Notes: generated by a model from the sequence alone, not told the origin. A stretch of DNA of 55,876 bases from Gammaproteobacteria bacterium (GCA_030148485.1 JASBTJ010000055.1:1-55876); one strand, 5' to 3'; numbered from the stretch's first letter, positions 6,657-16,282 are shown. Program-made: numbers and translations.

Positions 6657-8816
6657 ATGGCGAACCCCAACCCTTTGCGCCACGCGGTTGCCGCTTGGCG
6701 CTCCGCGACCGCAACCGCGGTCAGTCACCGTTTCGCCGTGACGTTGGACAAGGCCCTGACCGCATTGATGGACCGTGCCGAGAAGGCGCAAAACAACAAT
6801 CAGCAGGCGAGTTATTTTCACGCTCAGCAGGAGCTACGACATAACCGCGACGCCGTGCAGCAGCGGTTCGACGAAACCCTGGCGTCTCGTATCAAGGCGG
6901 AACCCAGCCCCGATCAGGGCAAGCCTGCGCAGTCCGCCGGCGAGCTGAAGCTGGTCAATCCCGACACCTTTGAACGCCTGGTGGTGCTGGAGACGCTCGG
7001 CGAACGGGCCGAGCAGCGTTACCACACGGTGCTGCATGAGCTGGGCCATCGGTTGAGCGTGCTCTACCGGGGCGCGGTGGTAACACCAAACCACATTCCG
7101 GCGGCACCCAAACAGCTACTCGACAGTTTCGACGACGCCACCTACAAACTCGACATCGAACAACACGCCTGGCAAGTACTGGCTGCGGTCTTCGACGTGA
7201 CGCTGTTGCGCACCCTGCAATCGGACTACGACATGCTCAACGACGCATTGCGTAACGCGGGTGTGTTACCGAACCTGAAACCTACCGCCATACGCAACCC
7301 CGAAACCGCGACAGAGGGGCCACCTCAAGCGCGGAAACCGACCGCGCCTCCTTCGACACCGGTCGATCCAACACGCGATATCGCGCATATCCGGGCGCTC
7401 ATGAGTCATGGGCACACCAGCCCATCTGTCAGCGAAACCGGTCGCATGCAGGCGGCCGACATCGCCGAGTTGATCGAAAACAGTCAAACTCATCTGTTGG
7501 CGCTATTACCGGATCACGGCTTGTTCGATGGTGGCTTGGGCATTGGCGACATCGATGCCGACCAGTTGCAGCTCAGCCAACGGGCTATGCAGGCACAGCG
7601 CGTCGTCATCAAACAGCAGATCGGCCCGGATCAACTCAGTCGCCATGACGAATCCACCATCGACATCATCGGCGCGCTGTTCGACGCCATGTTGAACGAA
7701 TCGGATCTGTGCGCACCCATCAAAGCCCTGTTGAGTCACCTGCATACGCCCTATCTGAAGCTGGCAATGCGTGAGCCGGATCTGCTCACCAACACCGGCC
7801 ACCCGGCACGACAACTGCTGGATGAGATGGTGCGCGCCGGCGAGCTGTGGGGGGATGGCAACCATCTCGGCCAGGGCGTTTTTCCGATGCTCAAGGAGTT
7901 GGTGGCACAGCTGCGTGGCGCGCAAACCCTCAGCCGTCCTCACTTGGAGAAACTGCGCGCCCAGCTGATCAGACATACCGGCGAGCTACGCCGTCGCCGG
8001 GATCAACGCGGTGAGCGCGCGACCGAAGCGGAGATCGGCAGGGCGAAATTGGCCGAAGCCAAGACCATCGCCGACGAGCACGTACAAGAATTGATTGGCG
8101 AGGCGTCGCTCTGTGCGCCCTGCCGGGAATTCCTGCGCGGCCCGTGGCACGACTATCTGACGCTGCTGCTGGTACGAAACGACGGCCAGCCGGGCGGCAA
8201 TGGCTGGTCCACCAGTCAGGCGCTGGGCGCACAGATCGCGCGGTTGTCGGGCGCCACCAAGGACACCGCGCCACCCCCCCAAACGCTGGACGCGTTACAT
8301 CGACACCTGACCAACAGCCTCGGGCACCTGATACCGCATTACCGCGCGGACATCGACACATTGATAACGGCCTTGCGCGCCTGGCGTGCTACGACCGCGA
8401 CGACGCCCCAGCGGCCACAGGACACCGCGCCGCCGGCGCGGCGGATGCCGACACCCGGCGGAAAGGGCGAGCAACTCACGCCACCACTGATTCCCGACGA
8501 ACTAGCCTTGGTCGACAAATTGCGCGAGCTGTCCGCGGGTTCGGCATTCCGTTTTCATACCACGAATCATCAGCCCGCTCGCTTGCTCACGGTGACCTGG
8601 TTCAACCCCAATACGGACCGACTGATGTTTGTGGATCAACGCGGCGCTAAAGCGGATCTGCTTTCGGTGCAACGGCTCGCCCGACTGATCCACCAGGACA
8701 TGGCCTATGCAGTGGACGAAAGCGAGGCGCGGCCGCCCTTCGTCAGCCGCGCACTGCATCGCCTGCGTGAATACCTGGAGAACAACCGCTGGCTCACCCC
8801 GGGAGCGCCGCGATGA
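6657..8816 (+). CDS. DUF1631 family protein
   Basis: A 719-residue cytoplasmic protein matching the DUF1631 pattern: a helical N-terminal region (FAVTLDKALTALMDRAEK), a long helical middle, and a small C-terminal beta-rich module (RLLTVTWFNPNTDRLMFVDQ) that resembles PilZ-type or flagellar-brake beta barrels. The function of the family is not established. The ATG at 6657 is chosen for its AAGGAA ribosome-binding site nine bases upstream; a GTG at 6600 in the same frame is the alternative. The stop overlaps the start of the PilZ gene by four bases, so the two proteins are translationally coupled and probably work together, plausibly in c-di-GMP-linked surface behaviour. Confidence 0.78.
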   Translation: MANPNPLRHAVAAWRSATATAVSHRFAVTLDKALTALMDRAEKAQNNNQQASYFHAQQELRHNRDAVQQRFDETLASRIKAEPSPDQGKPAQSAGELKLVNPDTFERLVVLETLGERAEQRYHTVLHELGHRLSVLYRGAVVTPNHIPAAPKQLLDSFDDATYKLDIEQHAWQVLAAVFDVTLLRTLQSDYDMLNDALRNAGVLPNLKPTAIRNPETATEGPPQARKPTAPPSTPVDPTRDIAHIRALMSHGHTSPSVSETGRMQAADIAELIENSQTHLLALLPDHGLFDGGLGIGDIDADQLQLSQRAMQAQRVVIKQQIGPDQLSRHDESTIDIIGALFDAMLNESDLCAPIKALLSHLHTPYLKLAMREPDLLTNTGHPARQLLDEMVRAGELWGDGNHLGQGVFPMLKELVAQLRGAQTLSRPHLEKLRAQLIRHTGELRRRRDQRGERATEAEIGRAKLAEAKTIADEHVQELIGEASLCAPCREFLRGPWHDYLTLLLVRNDGQPGGNGWSTSQALGAQIARLSGATKDTAPPPQTLDALHRHLTNSLGHLIPHYRADIDTLITALRAWRATTATTPQRPQDTAPPARRMPTPGGKGEQLTPPLIPDELALVDKLRELSAGSAFRFHTTNHQPARLLTVTWFNPNTDRLMFVDQRGAKADLLSVQRLARLIHQDMAYAVDESEARPPFVSRALHRLREYLENNRWLTPGAPR

Positions 8817-9163
8817 CCAACTGGCATGAAAAACGCGCCGAGCCCCGTACCGCAGTCACGCACGACAGTTGGCAGGTACTACACGCCGAACGCGATACGC
8901 CGCTGGGGGTGCTGGCAAACCTGTCATCAAGCGGGCTGATGCTCAACACAGCCGAACCGCTGCCCGAACGGACCACCTACCAGGCCCGTCTGTGCTGGCT
9001 AGACGCCAACGGCGCGCGCCATTCGCTGCCGCTTGGACTGCACGTATTATGGTGCAACGAGGGACCGGGCGGAGGTCACTGGACCGGCTGCGAAATCATC
9101 GCCATCAGTGACGCCGACCAGCTGATCCTGGACCGACTGCTCGACCGAAGCCTCGGCAATTGA
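8813..9163 (+). CDS. PilZ domain protein, putative c-di-GMP receptor
   Basis: A 116-residue single-domain protein. Both c-di-GMP contact motifs of PilZ are present: RxxxR (RAEPR, Arg8 and Arg12) and [D/N]xSxxG (NLSSSG, about residues 36-41). The remainder fits the beta-barrel (ARLCWLDANG, LHVLWCNEG) and a final helix (DQLILDRLLDR). It overlaps the DUF1631 gene by ATGA. The convergent gene downstream encodes a degenerate GGDEF protein, so three genes here point to c-di-GMP. Binding is expected from the motifs, the output partner is unknown. Confidence 0.88.
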   Translation: MTNWHEKRAEPRTAVTHDSWQVLHAERDTPLGVLANLSSSGLMLNTAEPLPERTTYQARLCWLDANGARHSLPLGLHVLWCNEGPGGGHWTGCEIIAISDADQLILDRLLDRSLGN

Positions 9164-9166
9164 CCG

Positions 9167-9853
9167 TCAGTGCGCGCCAGCCCCGCATCGATACCGCGCC
9201 AGCTGGTGATCGGCTTCGCCCAGCAGGGTGTCCGCGTCACGGTCGTCATCCGCGCCGACTTGGACCTGGGCAAATCCGATACGGCAATCGAATGCCTGCG
9301 CGATCTCCACCGACAACGGGGTCTGGCGTTCGGCAAACGCGAAACGCATCCTGTCCATCCAAAGCGCCAGCTGTGCGGCGGTCATCCGCGGCAACAGCAC
9401 GGCGAACTGATCATCCCGCCATTGCGTCGCCACATCACTGCCGCGCACACTGGCCAACACGGCGTCTGCCAGCGCCTGTGCCATCCGGTCCGCGACCTTG
9501 CCGCCGGCGACATCTTTCAGCCCGGCCAGGTCGTCGAGCTGCAGCAATACCAAGCTGAATCCGTCCCCGCCGGAACCTTGCCGGTTGCGCGTCAGCAGGT
9601 CGTCGACGCGCTGTCGAAAACTCGAGCGAGCCACCAAGCCGGCGACCGGAGCCGCACACCCGTCGGCCTGAAGTCCGGGGCATGCGGCTGCCAGATCGTG
9701 CAAGGTGTCACGCAACCGGTCGCCGTCGGGAAAAAAGGCACAGCAAGCGGCCAACCGCGCTGGTGCCGCCTGTTCGTCAGCCCGAAGGTCGTCGATGAAC
9801 CTGCACAGGCGCCCTATCTCCTCCCGTTGGCGTCGCCGTATATGGGCCCACAC
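9167..9853 (-). CDS. Degenerate GGDEF domain, distal half of a split sensor gene
   Basis: This frame encodes a cytoplasmic linker (HIRRRQREEIGRLCRFI) and a GGDEF-fold domain whose active site reads RDDQF in place of GGDEF, so cyclase activity is not expected. Five residues before it the inhibitory-site motif RxxD is kept (RGSD), so the domain could still bind c-di-GMP as a receptor. The upstream half of the same protein lies in another frame at 9777-10700, and the two overlap by 77 bases. A single-base slip near the G-run at 9844-9858 would join the last transmembrane helix directly to HIRRRQ. It may be a pseudogene, a sequencing error, or a separate protein from the GTG at 9853. Confidence 0.6.
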   Translation of the reverse strand: MWAHIRRRQREEIGRLCRFIDDLRADEQAAPARLAACCAFFPDGDRLRDTLHDLAAACPGLQADGCAAPVAGLVARSSFRQRVDDLLTRNRQGSGGDGFSLVLLQLDDLAGLKDVAGGKVADRMAQALADAVLASVRGSDVATQWRDDQFAVLLPRMTAAQLALWMDRMRFAFAERQTPLSVEIAQAFDCRIGFAQVQVGADDDRDADTLLGEADHQLARYRCGAGAH

Positions 9854-10700
9854 CCACCACCAGCACGATGACGATCAACAGGACTGCACCCACCCCCTGC
9901 CAAGCCAGTATCGACATCATTTCGGGAACGGTGTCTTCGGCAAAACGCACTTGCAGCTCCCAATTGCTGCCGTCAAAGCCCGCTGACCGCATGGGGGCGC
10001 CGCGCAACGCTCGCCAGTTGGGGCTGCTGGCAATGACGCGCCCGCTGATGGTGTCGATCAGTGCCACGCCACTGCGGTCGGACGCGACCCGCGCCAACAT
10101 CTCGAAAAGCTCGTCTATGCTGAAGCTGACGAACACCGCGCCGATCACGTCACCGGATTGATCGTGAACCGGCGCCACCACGTCGAAATGTGCCAAGGCT
10201 GGTATTGCATCATGGACCGGCAACATGGGAACCGGATTGCCCACCACCCGGTCATGCAGGTCGCGCACACACTGTGCGCCAAGGCGCAGCGCGCCGGGTT
10301 CGCCATACACCCCCTCGTCGCCGTCGTACAACGCCGCGCCCACCACGTTCGGCAACAGGCGCCGTACCTGTTGCGACCAGGCGATAGCGCCCGTGTCGTC
10401 GGCAAAGGCGATCAAATCCCGTATCCGCGGATCTTCGGCATAGCGGTGCACCAGGTTGCGGTAGAACACCACGCGCTGTTCCACCACCTCGGCCACCACC
10501 CGCAGTCGATGTCGTTGCCCTTCAGACTGGACCCCGTTAAGCGAGTGATCGAGTTGCCAGTACACCAACCCGGCCGTACCGAGGGTAAGCAGACCGATGA
10601 TGAGAGCTGCCATGCCGATCAGGCCGGCGGACCCGGCACGGGCGATCCGGCCTTCGCCGCGCTTGTTGCTGTGGACCGGGATTGGCCCCGACGTCTTCAC
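9777..10700 (-). CDS. Membrane sensor half of the split GGDEF-type gene
   Basis: A 307-residue product with a first transmembrane helix (LIGMAALIIGLLTLGTAGLV, about residues 27-46), a periplasmic sensor domain of roughly 200 residues of the Cache type (ending GVALIDTISGRVIAS), and a second membrane helix (VGAVLLIVIVLVVGVG). After that helix the frame yields about 22 residues of low-complexity sequence and stops, whereas the other frame continues as a normal signalling linker and GGDEF-like domain. The GTG start is supported by an AGGGAG ribosome-binding site seven bases upstream. Intact, the gene would encode a sensor about 515 residues long. Confidence 0.62.
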   Translation of the reverse strand: MKTSGPIPVHSNKRGEGRIARAGSAGLIGMAALIIGLLTLGTAGLVYWQLDHSLNGVQSEGQRHRLRVVAEVVEQRVVFYRNLVHRYAEDPRIRDLIAFADDTGAIAWSQQVRRLLPNVVGAALYDGDEGVYGEPGALRLGAQCVRDLHDRVVGNPVPMLPVHDAIPALAHFDVVAPVHDQSGDVIGAVFVSFSIDELFEMLARVASDRSGVALIDTISGRVIASSPNWRALRGAPMRSAGFDGSNWELQVRFAEDTVPEMMSILAWQGVGAVLLIVIVLVVGVGPYTATPTGGDRAPVQVHRRPSG

Positions 10701-10849
10701 TGAGCACTCCCTGGGTAGGGTGAATGGTCATCCCGCACGATTGCGGATCGCTCAACGTATCGGCCGCCACAACGAAGGATTGAACACCTCGGCCGATTGG
10801 ACCCGGCAGGGCGCTATACTCAAACCAACCAATCACCGGAACGCCGACC

Positions 10850-11206
10850 ATGCACACCGAAGTCCAGTTGAACGGTAAACCTCTGCGCGTGACCTTGAGC
10901 GACGACGCCGAGCGCGCGTTGACTGCTCGTCAAGCGCCACTGTTGGCGGAGATGGAACTATACTTCAGCTGCTTGATCCGCAAACAGGTGCATTTCCACG
11001 ACAACCGCGTCCCCGAGGGGGTCGCCGTGACCGACAAGTTGACAGTGCGTTTTCACCCAGTCATGAGCCAGGTCTGTTCCGTTGCCGGCAATCTGGCCGG
11101 CCCGCCGCTCACTGACTTCCCCATCGTGCAGGGTGAGCGCTTCAGCCCCAAGTGGCTGGAGATCAGCTACCAACAGGGCAAGTGGAACGGGCGTTTCGGC
11201 TACTGA
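10850..11206 (+). CDS. Conserved-looking hypothetical protein
   Basis: A 118-residue soluble protein with no signal peptide or membrane helix. It contains two cysteines (FSCLIRK and SQVCSVAG), several histidines in VHFHDN and a C-terminal Trp/Tyr-rich end. No family is recognised. A TATACT at 10815-10820 could be its -10 box. The gene ends convergent with, and overlaps by seven bases, the DUF4340 gene on the other strand. Codon use is like the neighbours. Confidence 0.68.
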   Translation: MHTEVQLNGKPLRVTLSDDAERALTARQAPLLAEMELYFSCLIRKQVHFHDNRVPEGVAVTDKLTVRFHPVMSQVCSVAGNLAGPPLTDFPIVQGERFSPKWLEISYQQGKWNGRFGY

Positions 11207-12237
11207 CCCCGACCAGCGGGCACTGACGACCTTGGGTGCACTTCCGGGGCTGCGCCGACAGGGGGCGGCGCCGTTGGTGTAAAGGGCGTTTGATGTGTCT
11301 TTGGGTCCGGCACCAACGGTGGCACCGGTGCGGCCACCACCAATTGCGCCCGGGTCGTTTCCTGTAATGGCTTGACCGTGAAACTGGCAATGCGTAGCAC
11401 GAAGTCGCGGTCCGACAGGCGCAGCAAAGGGTCCCCCCCCTGTCCTGGGTCGGTAAATCGGTAGGTCACAATGATGTCCCCGGTCAAGGTCAGTTGCGCA
11501 TCAAACAGTGATGCCCCCTCGGGCACCTTGTCGACTTTCCCGACCACCGCCATGAAATTCAGATCAGTCAACCGGGACACCAGCGCCCACGCCTTGTCCT
11601 GGTCCGTTCGTTCGCCGTCCGCCAAGCCGGCCAGCTGCCAGCCGTCCCCGTCACGGGCGAGCACGATATCCCCCAGTTTCACGCTTTTGATGTCCGCCGG
11701 GTCCCGGTGCAACCAGGTTTTGTCTGTCCATGCCTCCACCCGGGGCTCTGCCTGGTACGCATCGAAGGTCAGCGGGTAGATCGCCTGTCGTCCCTTGACG
11801 CGACCGAATACGCGCCGCGGACCGGCAGCATCGCCCAGATACAAGGTCACCAGTTCGCGGTCGTCGCTGAACAAGCGGATGCGTCGCTCATAGCGGTCCT
11901 CTGCCACCCGAAAGCGGGTCGCGGCGTCAGCGCTGGTGGCTACGGCAAAACCGGGTTGCAGGTTTTTCAAGGACTGCAGCAGATGATCGACCTGGGCAGC
12001 GCCGGCCGGGAAGCCGCCCTTGGCGGGCAATACCCATTGGTCCGCTTGGCGCAGGATATCGAGTGTTTGCCCAGCACCATTGATTTCGATGCGGGTCACC
12101 GCGGACCGATCGAGTTGCAGCAATGGCATGGTCGGTAGCGGCGGTGCGGCGGCGGACCCGCGCCATAACCACACTGTCAGCGCCACTTGGGCGATCAGCA
12201 ACAACAGCAATAGCGGTATCGCACGGCTGGACCTCAT
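11200..12237 (-). CDS. DUF4340 domain-containing membrane-anchored protein
   Basis: A 345-residue protein with one N-terminal membrane anchor (IPLLLLLLIAQVALTVWLW, about residues 7-25) followed by an extracytoplasmic domain with repeated DUF4340 features (VTRIEINGAGQTLDILRQAD and VKLGDIVLARDGDGWQL). The last 40 residues are proline-rich and low in complexity. It overlaps the upstream GldFG-type permease by four bases, forming the last gene of a three-gene ABC operon. DUF4340 proteins regularly accompany such transporters, though their role is not known. Confidence 0.85.
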   Translation of the reverse strand: MRSSRAIPLLLLLLIAQVALTVWLWRGSAAAPPLPTMPLLQLDRSAVTRIEINGAGQTLDILRQADQWVLPAKGGFPAGAAQVDHLLQSLKNLQPGFAVATSADAATRFRVAEDRYERRIRLFSDDRELVTLYLGDAAGPRRVFGRVKGRQAIYPLTFDAYQAEPRVEAWTDKTWLHRDPADIKSVKLGDIVLARDGDGWQLAGLADGERTDQDKAWALVSRLTDLNFMAVVGKVDKVPEGASLFDAQLTLTGDIIVTYRFTDPGQGGDPLLRLSDRDFVLRIASFTVKPLQETTRAQLVVAAPVPPLVPDPKTHQTPFTPTAPPPVGAAPEVHPRSSVPAGRGQ

Positions 12238-15146
12238 GCTGTGTCTCCTGCCAACAAGGCTGCTTGGGACGCCCGGCGACGACGGCGCGCCACCTGGCGC
12301 CAGAGACCCACCAGCACAAGCCCCAACAACGCCAAGCCGTAGTTCACGTACTCCCAGTAAACACGTCGCTCGGGCGCCATCGGCGCCAGCATGCGCGAAT
12401 ACTCACCGCGCCCCCGTAGGGCCAGCAGACCGCGGTCTTCCAGCGACCAATCCACCAGGTTCTCCATCAATTGCAACGGCTTGTCGTAGCGGGTCCCGGT
12501 CGCCTCGCTGACCAGATCCAGCACCGGGTCTGTCAACAAACTGGCCGAGCCGATCAGCACCAGCCGCGATCCGGGCGGCGACCGCTCGATCACCGAGCCC
12601 GCGACCGGCGATCCGGGGTTGTCCGCGTCGGCCTTCGGGCCTCCCTTCGTGGTCTCTTGCGTGTCCCGCCCAGCGACCAACAACGGCGACGGCGCACCGG
12701 CGAACGCCGAATCGAATCGGCCTTCGAGCATCACCGCCAGCGCCTGGTTGCCTTCACCCCGGGGCGGGGGAAAGCCACTGTCCGGGTAGCGCACGAAGTC
12801 CGGCTGGATATCGGGCGATTCGAGCACCCCGCTACCCGGCGAAGACCACAGCAACCGCGTCAAGGTGCGGGAGCCGGCGCCGGCGGGGGCGGTTTCGATA
12901 GGCGACGGCCAGGTCAAGGTCAGCTGCCCCAGACCCGCGGTGACGCCGGCGTCCGCCATGCCGTCCTCGCGTATATCTGGAAAGAAAGGATACGGCAGAC
13001 TGCGAACCTCCTGGATCACATAGCTGCCCACCTGCCGCTTGATCGGCACCGGGAAGGGCGTGTTGTTGGGATCCATCACCAGGCTGTCGACCAGCCGCAA
13101 CCCGAATCCGGCCAGCCAGTCGGCCAGACCCGTGGCTTGCGGCGCGATGCCGATGCCGCCTTCGCCGCTCAGGTCGGTGGCGAAAGGCGAGGCCCCCAGG
13201 ATCACGCTGCCACCGCGCATCAGGAACTGGTCGATGGCGAATACCTGCTTGGTACCAAGGCCCTTGGGGTCGGCCACGACCAACAGATCCGCCTGTGCGG
13301 GAACCTGTCCATCGGCCAAGTCCGTGCGTCTGACCGCAGCATTCTGGCTCAGCCGAGCGACCAGCTGAGTGTAGTCGTCCCGCGGCGTGCCAAAGCGGGT
13401 GACGGCTTTGGGTGCATACAAGGCGATGGTGTGCAGCAACCCGCCACCGAACCGCTTGATACCCGCCTCAATGGCCTGCTGGAAACCAGCGGTATCGACG
13501 GTTTGTGGGGTCGGCACGATCTCGGTGCGTCCGTCGTGTTCCAACAGGATATGGAAGTAAAACTGGTCCAATCCGTCCAGCCCCAACAGCAGCGGCTTGA
13601 TACCGTATCGGGCCGCCAGCTCCTTGCCCAAGCTGCCGTCGCCGGCGGACGGATCGCGGATATCCACCACCAGTCTGTCACCCGCCTTCGCCTTGATCGC
13701 CTGCACCGCATCGCGCAGTGCCTGATTCAGCTCGGCCACCGCCGGCGGCAGCTTGCCGGTCGCACCCTCGCTGATATAGCCGTGGAACACCACCGGGCCG
13801 TCCAAACCGGCAAACAGATCGCCGCCGGCCTGATAGGCGTACAGCACCTTCTTGATGGTCCGGGTAAGATCGTACTCGGGGTTCTTCAACCGCACGTCGA
13901 CATCGTCGATACCACGCAGTTTGACCTCGATGAGATCGGAAAATCCCAGCTTTTCAAACTGATCGCCGTACTGCACCACGATATCGAAATAGCTGTTCAC
14001 CACAGCGGACTGGTACTTGCTGGCCACCTGGAAAGGCACCGGTTTCACGCCGAAGCGTTCGCCGGCCTCGGCCTCGGCCTCGGGATCGGTCTGTGGATCG
14101 ATCACCTGCACCTTCACCTTGCCTGCGCCCGCCAACTCATACTCGCGTAGCAGATCGCGCAGTTGCGGCACCAATGGGGCCAGCAGCGGATGGGTCTGGG
14201 CGCTGAAGTAGGCGCGGACGGTCAGTGGTTCCTGTAGACCTTTCAGATATTGCCGGGTGGTGTCGGACAAGGTGTACAAGTGCCCCCGGGTCAGATCAAT
14301 CCGCGCCCCGTTCAGACGCTCCAGCCAGACATTCACGAGCACCAGGTTGAGCATCAACAGACCGGTCAGCCAGAACCAGCGCCGGTGCGTCACCCGGTCG
14401 CCATCCACCGCCCAGCGCAGATGCTCCAGACTGAACACGTTCAAGGCCAGGAACACGCCCGCCAGTGTCAGGTAGTACAGCAGATCCCGGAGGTCGATGA
14501 CGCCCCGGGTGATGGCATCGAAACGGGTGCCGGTACCCAACAGCGCCAACCATTCCCCCACCCGATTGCCGGCGAGCTGGGTCAACGCATCGGCACCGAC
14601 CAGCCAGAACCCACCGGCCAGCGCCACGGTGCCGATCAGGCTGACGATGGGGTTGTCGGTACGCGCCGACACCCACAACCCCATGGCGATATAAGCCAAG
14701 GCCAACAACAACGCGGCGATATAACCGCCAACCACCGGCCCCCAGTCGAGTGGACCGATCAAGGACACCGTCACCGGCAACGGCACCGTCAGCAGCAACG
14801 CCAACGCCACCAAGGCCCAAGCCGCCAGCGCCTTGCCCAACACCAGGGTGGTGGGCGAAACCGGCAGCGTCAGCAGCATTTCCAAGGTGCCGGCGCGACG
14901 CTCCTCGGACCACGCCCGCATGGTGAGCGCCGCGACCAGGAAGATCAGCAGCAACGGAATCCATTCGAACAACGGCCGTACATCGGCGATGTTGCGGGCA
15001 AAAAACGCCTCAACCCAGAAGAACAGGAACAGCGATACACCCAGAAAGGCTGCCAGGAACAACCAGGCGGCCGGCGACGCGAAGAAGGCGTCGAACTCCT
15101 TGCGTGCCACGCGCCACAATTGCGCCGCCATGCCGGCCTTAGCCAT
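12234..15146 (-). CDS. GldF-GldG fusion: ABC-2 type permease with auxiliary extracytoplasmic domain
   Basis: A 970-residue fusion. The first 240 residues are a six-helix ABC-2 permease (AWLFLAAFLGVSLFLFFWV, then LLLIFLVAALTM and later helices), corresponding to GldF. After another membrane helix (WFWLTGLLMLNLVLVNVWL) a large extracytoplasmic region of the GldG / ABC-auxiliary type follows, ending in a C-terminal membrane helix (YVNYGLALLGLVLVGLW) and a basic tail. The ATG has a GGAGG site six bases upstream and overlaps the ATPase gene by eight bases. In Bacteroidetes GldAFG affects gliding; in proteobacteria the substrate of such transporters is unknown. Confidence 0.88.
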   Translation of the reverse strand: MAKAGMAAQLWRVARKEFDAFFASPAAWLFLAAFLGVSLFLFFWVEAFFARNIADVRPLFEWIPLLLIFLVAALTMRAWSEERRAGTLEMLLTLPVSPTTLVLGKALAAWALVALALLLTVPLPVTVSLIGPLDWGPVVGGYIAALLLALAYIAMGLWVSARTDNPIVSLIGTVALAGGFWLVGADALTQLAGNRVGEWLALLGTGTRFDAITRGVIDLRDLLYYLTLAGVFLALNVFSLEHLRWAVDGDRVTHRRWFWLTGLLMLNLVLVNVWLERLNGARIDLTRGHLYTLSDTTRQYLKGLQEPLTVRAYFSAQTHPLLAPLVPQLRDLLREYELAGAGKVKVQVIDPQTDPEAEAEAGERFGVKPVPFQVASKYQSAVVNSYFDIVVQYGDQFEKLGFSDLIEVKLRGIDDVDVRLKNPEYDLTRTIKKVLYAYQAGGDLFAGLDGPVVFHGYISEGATGKLPPAVAELNQALRDAVQAIKAKAGDRLVVDIRDPSAGDGSLGKELAARYGIKPLLLGLDGLDQFYFHILLEHDGRTEIVPTPQTVDTAGFQQAIEAGIKRFGGGLLHTIALYAPKAVTRFGTPRDDYTQLVARLSQNAAVRRTDLADGQVPAQADLLVVADPKGLGTKQVFAIDQFLMRGGSVILGASPFATDLSGEGGIGIAPQATGLADWLAGFGLRLVDSLVMDPNNTPFPVPIKRQVGSYVIQEVRSLPYPFFPDIREDGMADAGVTAGLGQLTLTWPSPIETAPAGAGSRTLTRLLWSSPGSGVLESPDIQPDFVRYPDSGFPPPRGEGNQALAVMLEGRFDSAFAGAPSPLLVAGRDTQETTKGGPKADADNPGSPVAGSVIERSPPGSRLVLIGSASLLTDPVLDLVSEATGTRYDKPLQLMENLVDWSLEDRGLLALRGRGEYSRMLAPMAPERRVYWEYVNYGLALLGLVLVGLWRQVARRRRRASQAALLAGDTA

Positions 15147-16101
15147 GGGCCACCTCCGGGCGGGTCGCGGGCAGTTGCAGGTCCTGATTCAGTTCCCTGA
15201 ACAACGCCTCCAGGTCACGGGACACCACACGCATCTCGTACAATGCCAGGTCATTGTCGAGCACCGCCCGGGCGACACTCTGGGCGATCTCGTCGGCATC
15301 CCCGGCACCCAGGGTCAGCCCATAGCGGCAGCGCCCTTCCGCCTCCAGCAGCGGTCGGACCTCGGCGATACCCGGCAGGCCCTTGAGCACCGTGCGGGCC
15401 CGGTCGGGGGCGCCGCCGACGGTGACCTGCAAACGCCGGTCGCGGTTGAGGTCCTCCAGCCAGGCATCGAGCACCAACTGGCCGCTGCGCATGATCAGCA
15501 CGCGATCACACACCGCCTGCACCTCCTGCAGGATGTGCGTTGAGAGAATCACCGTGGTGGTTCGCGCCAGTTCGCGGATCAGCTCACGCATCTGTTGGAT
15601 CTGGGTGGGATCCAGACCGTTGGTGGGTTCGTCGAGGATCAGGATGCGCGGCCGATGCAGGATTGCCTGGGCGACCCCTACGCGCTGTCGATAGCCGCGG
15701 GACAGGGTGGCAATGGGTTGCAGTGCCCGGTCGCCCAACCAGGTGCGCTCGATCGCGTCGCGGATGGCCGCCGGGCGGTCCGCGTCCTTGACGCCATGCA
15801 GGCCGCCCTGGTAGTTCAGGTAGTCGACCACCGTCATCTCGGGATAAAGCGGACAGTTTTCCGGCAGATAACCGATCAGCGCCTGCACCGCCTGACGCTC
15901 TGCGACCACGTCCAGGCCTTCGACCCGCGCCCTGCCGGCCGACGGTTCGAGATAGCCGGTGAGCATTTTCATGATGGTCGTCTTGCCGGCGCCATTGTGG
16001 CCGAGCAGGCCGACCACTTCGCCGCGCGTGATGGCGAAGCTGACGCCAGCCACCGCCTGGAAATCGCCATAACGGCGACCCAGATTGTCCACCTCGATCA
16101 T
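15139..16101 (-). CDS. ABC transporter ATP-binding protein, GldA-like
   Basis: A 320-residue ABC ATPase with Walker A GHNGAGKTT near residue 36, a signature LSRGYRQRVG, and Walker B RILILDEPTNGLDP. The C-terminal 90 residues form the regulatory extension common in ABC-2 exporter ATPases. The ATG at 16101 has an AGAGG site six bases upstream; a GTG two codons earlier is also in frame. It is the first gene of the operon with the GldFG fusion and DUF4340 genes and should energise them. Confidence 0.9.
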   Translation of the reverse strand: MIEVDNLGRRYGDFQAVAGVSFAITRGEVVGLLGHNGAGKTTIMKMLTGYLEPSAGRARVEGLDVVAERQAVQALIGYLPENCPLYPEMTVVDYLNYQGGLHGVKDADRPAAIRDAIERTWLGDRALQPIATLSRGYRQRVGVAQAILHRPRILILDEPTNGLDPTQIQQMRELIRELARTTTVILSTHILQEVQAVCDRVLIMRSGQLVLDAWLEDLNRDRRLQVTVGGAPDRARTVLKGLPGIAEVRPLLEAEGRCRYGLTLGAGDADEIAQSVARAVLDNDLALYEMRVVSRDLEALFRELNQDLQLPATRPEVAHG

Positions 16102-16282
16102 GATCACCCTCTTGTTCTTGGCTCACCCTGGCCGGTACACGACTGGCCAGTATGACCGCATCGGCAAGGCCGTGTTCAGGCGGTGTCCAATGTAGGGACT
16201 GACGTCACTGAGATCAAACGGGTCGGCCCCGAATTGCGACAGAGGCGGCTTGTCGACGCCAGGTGGCACCGCCGCGCACCCA

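Noticed and set aside
12471..14150. A 559-codon plus-strand frame opposite the GldFG fusion
   Set aside because: Antisense shadow of a well-supported membrane protein gene.
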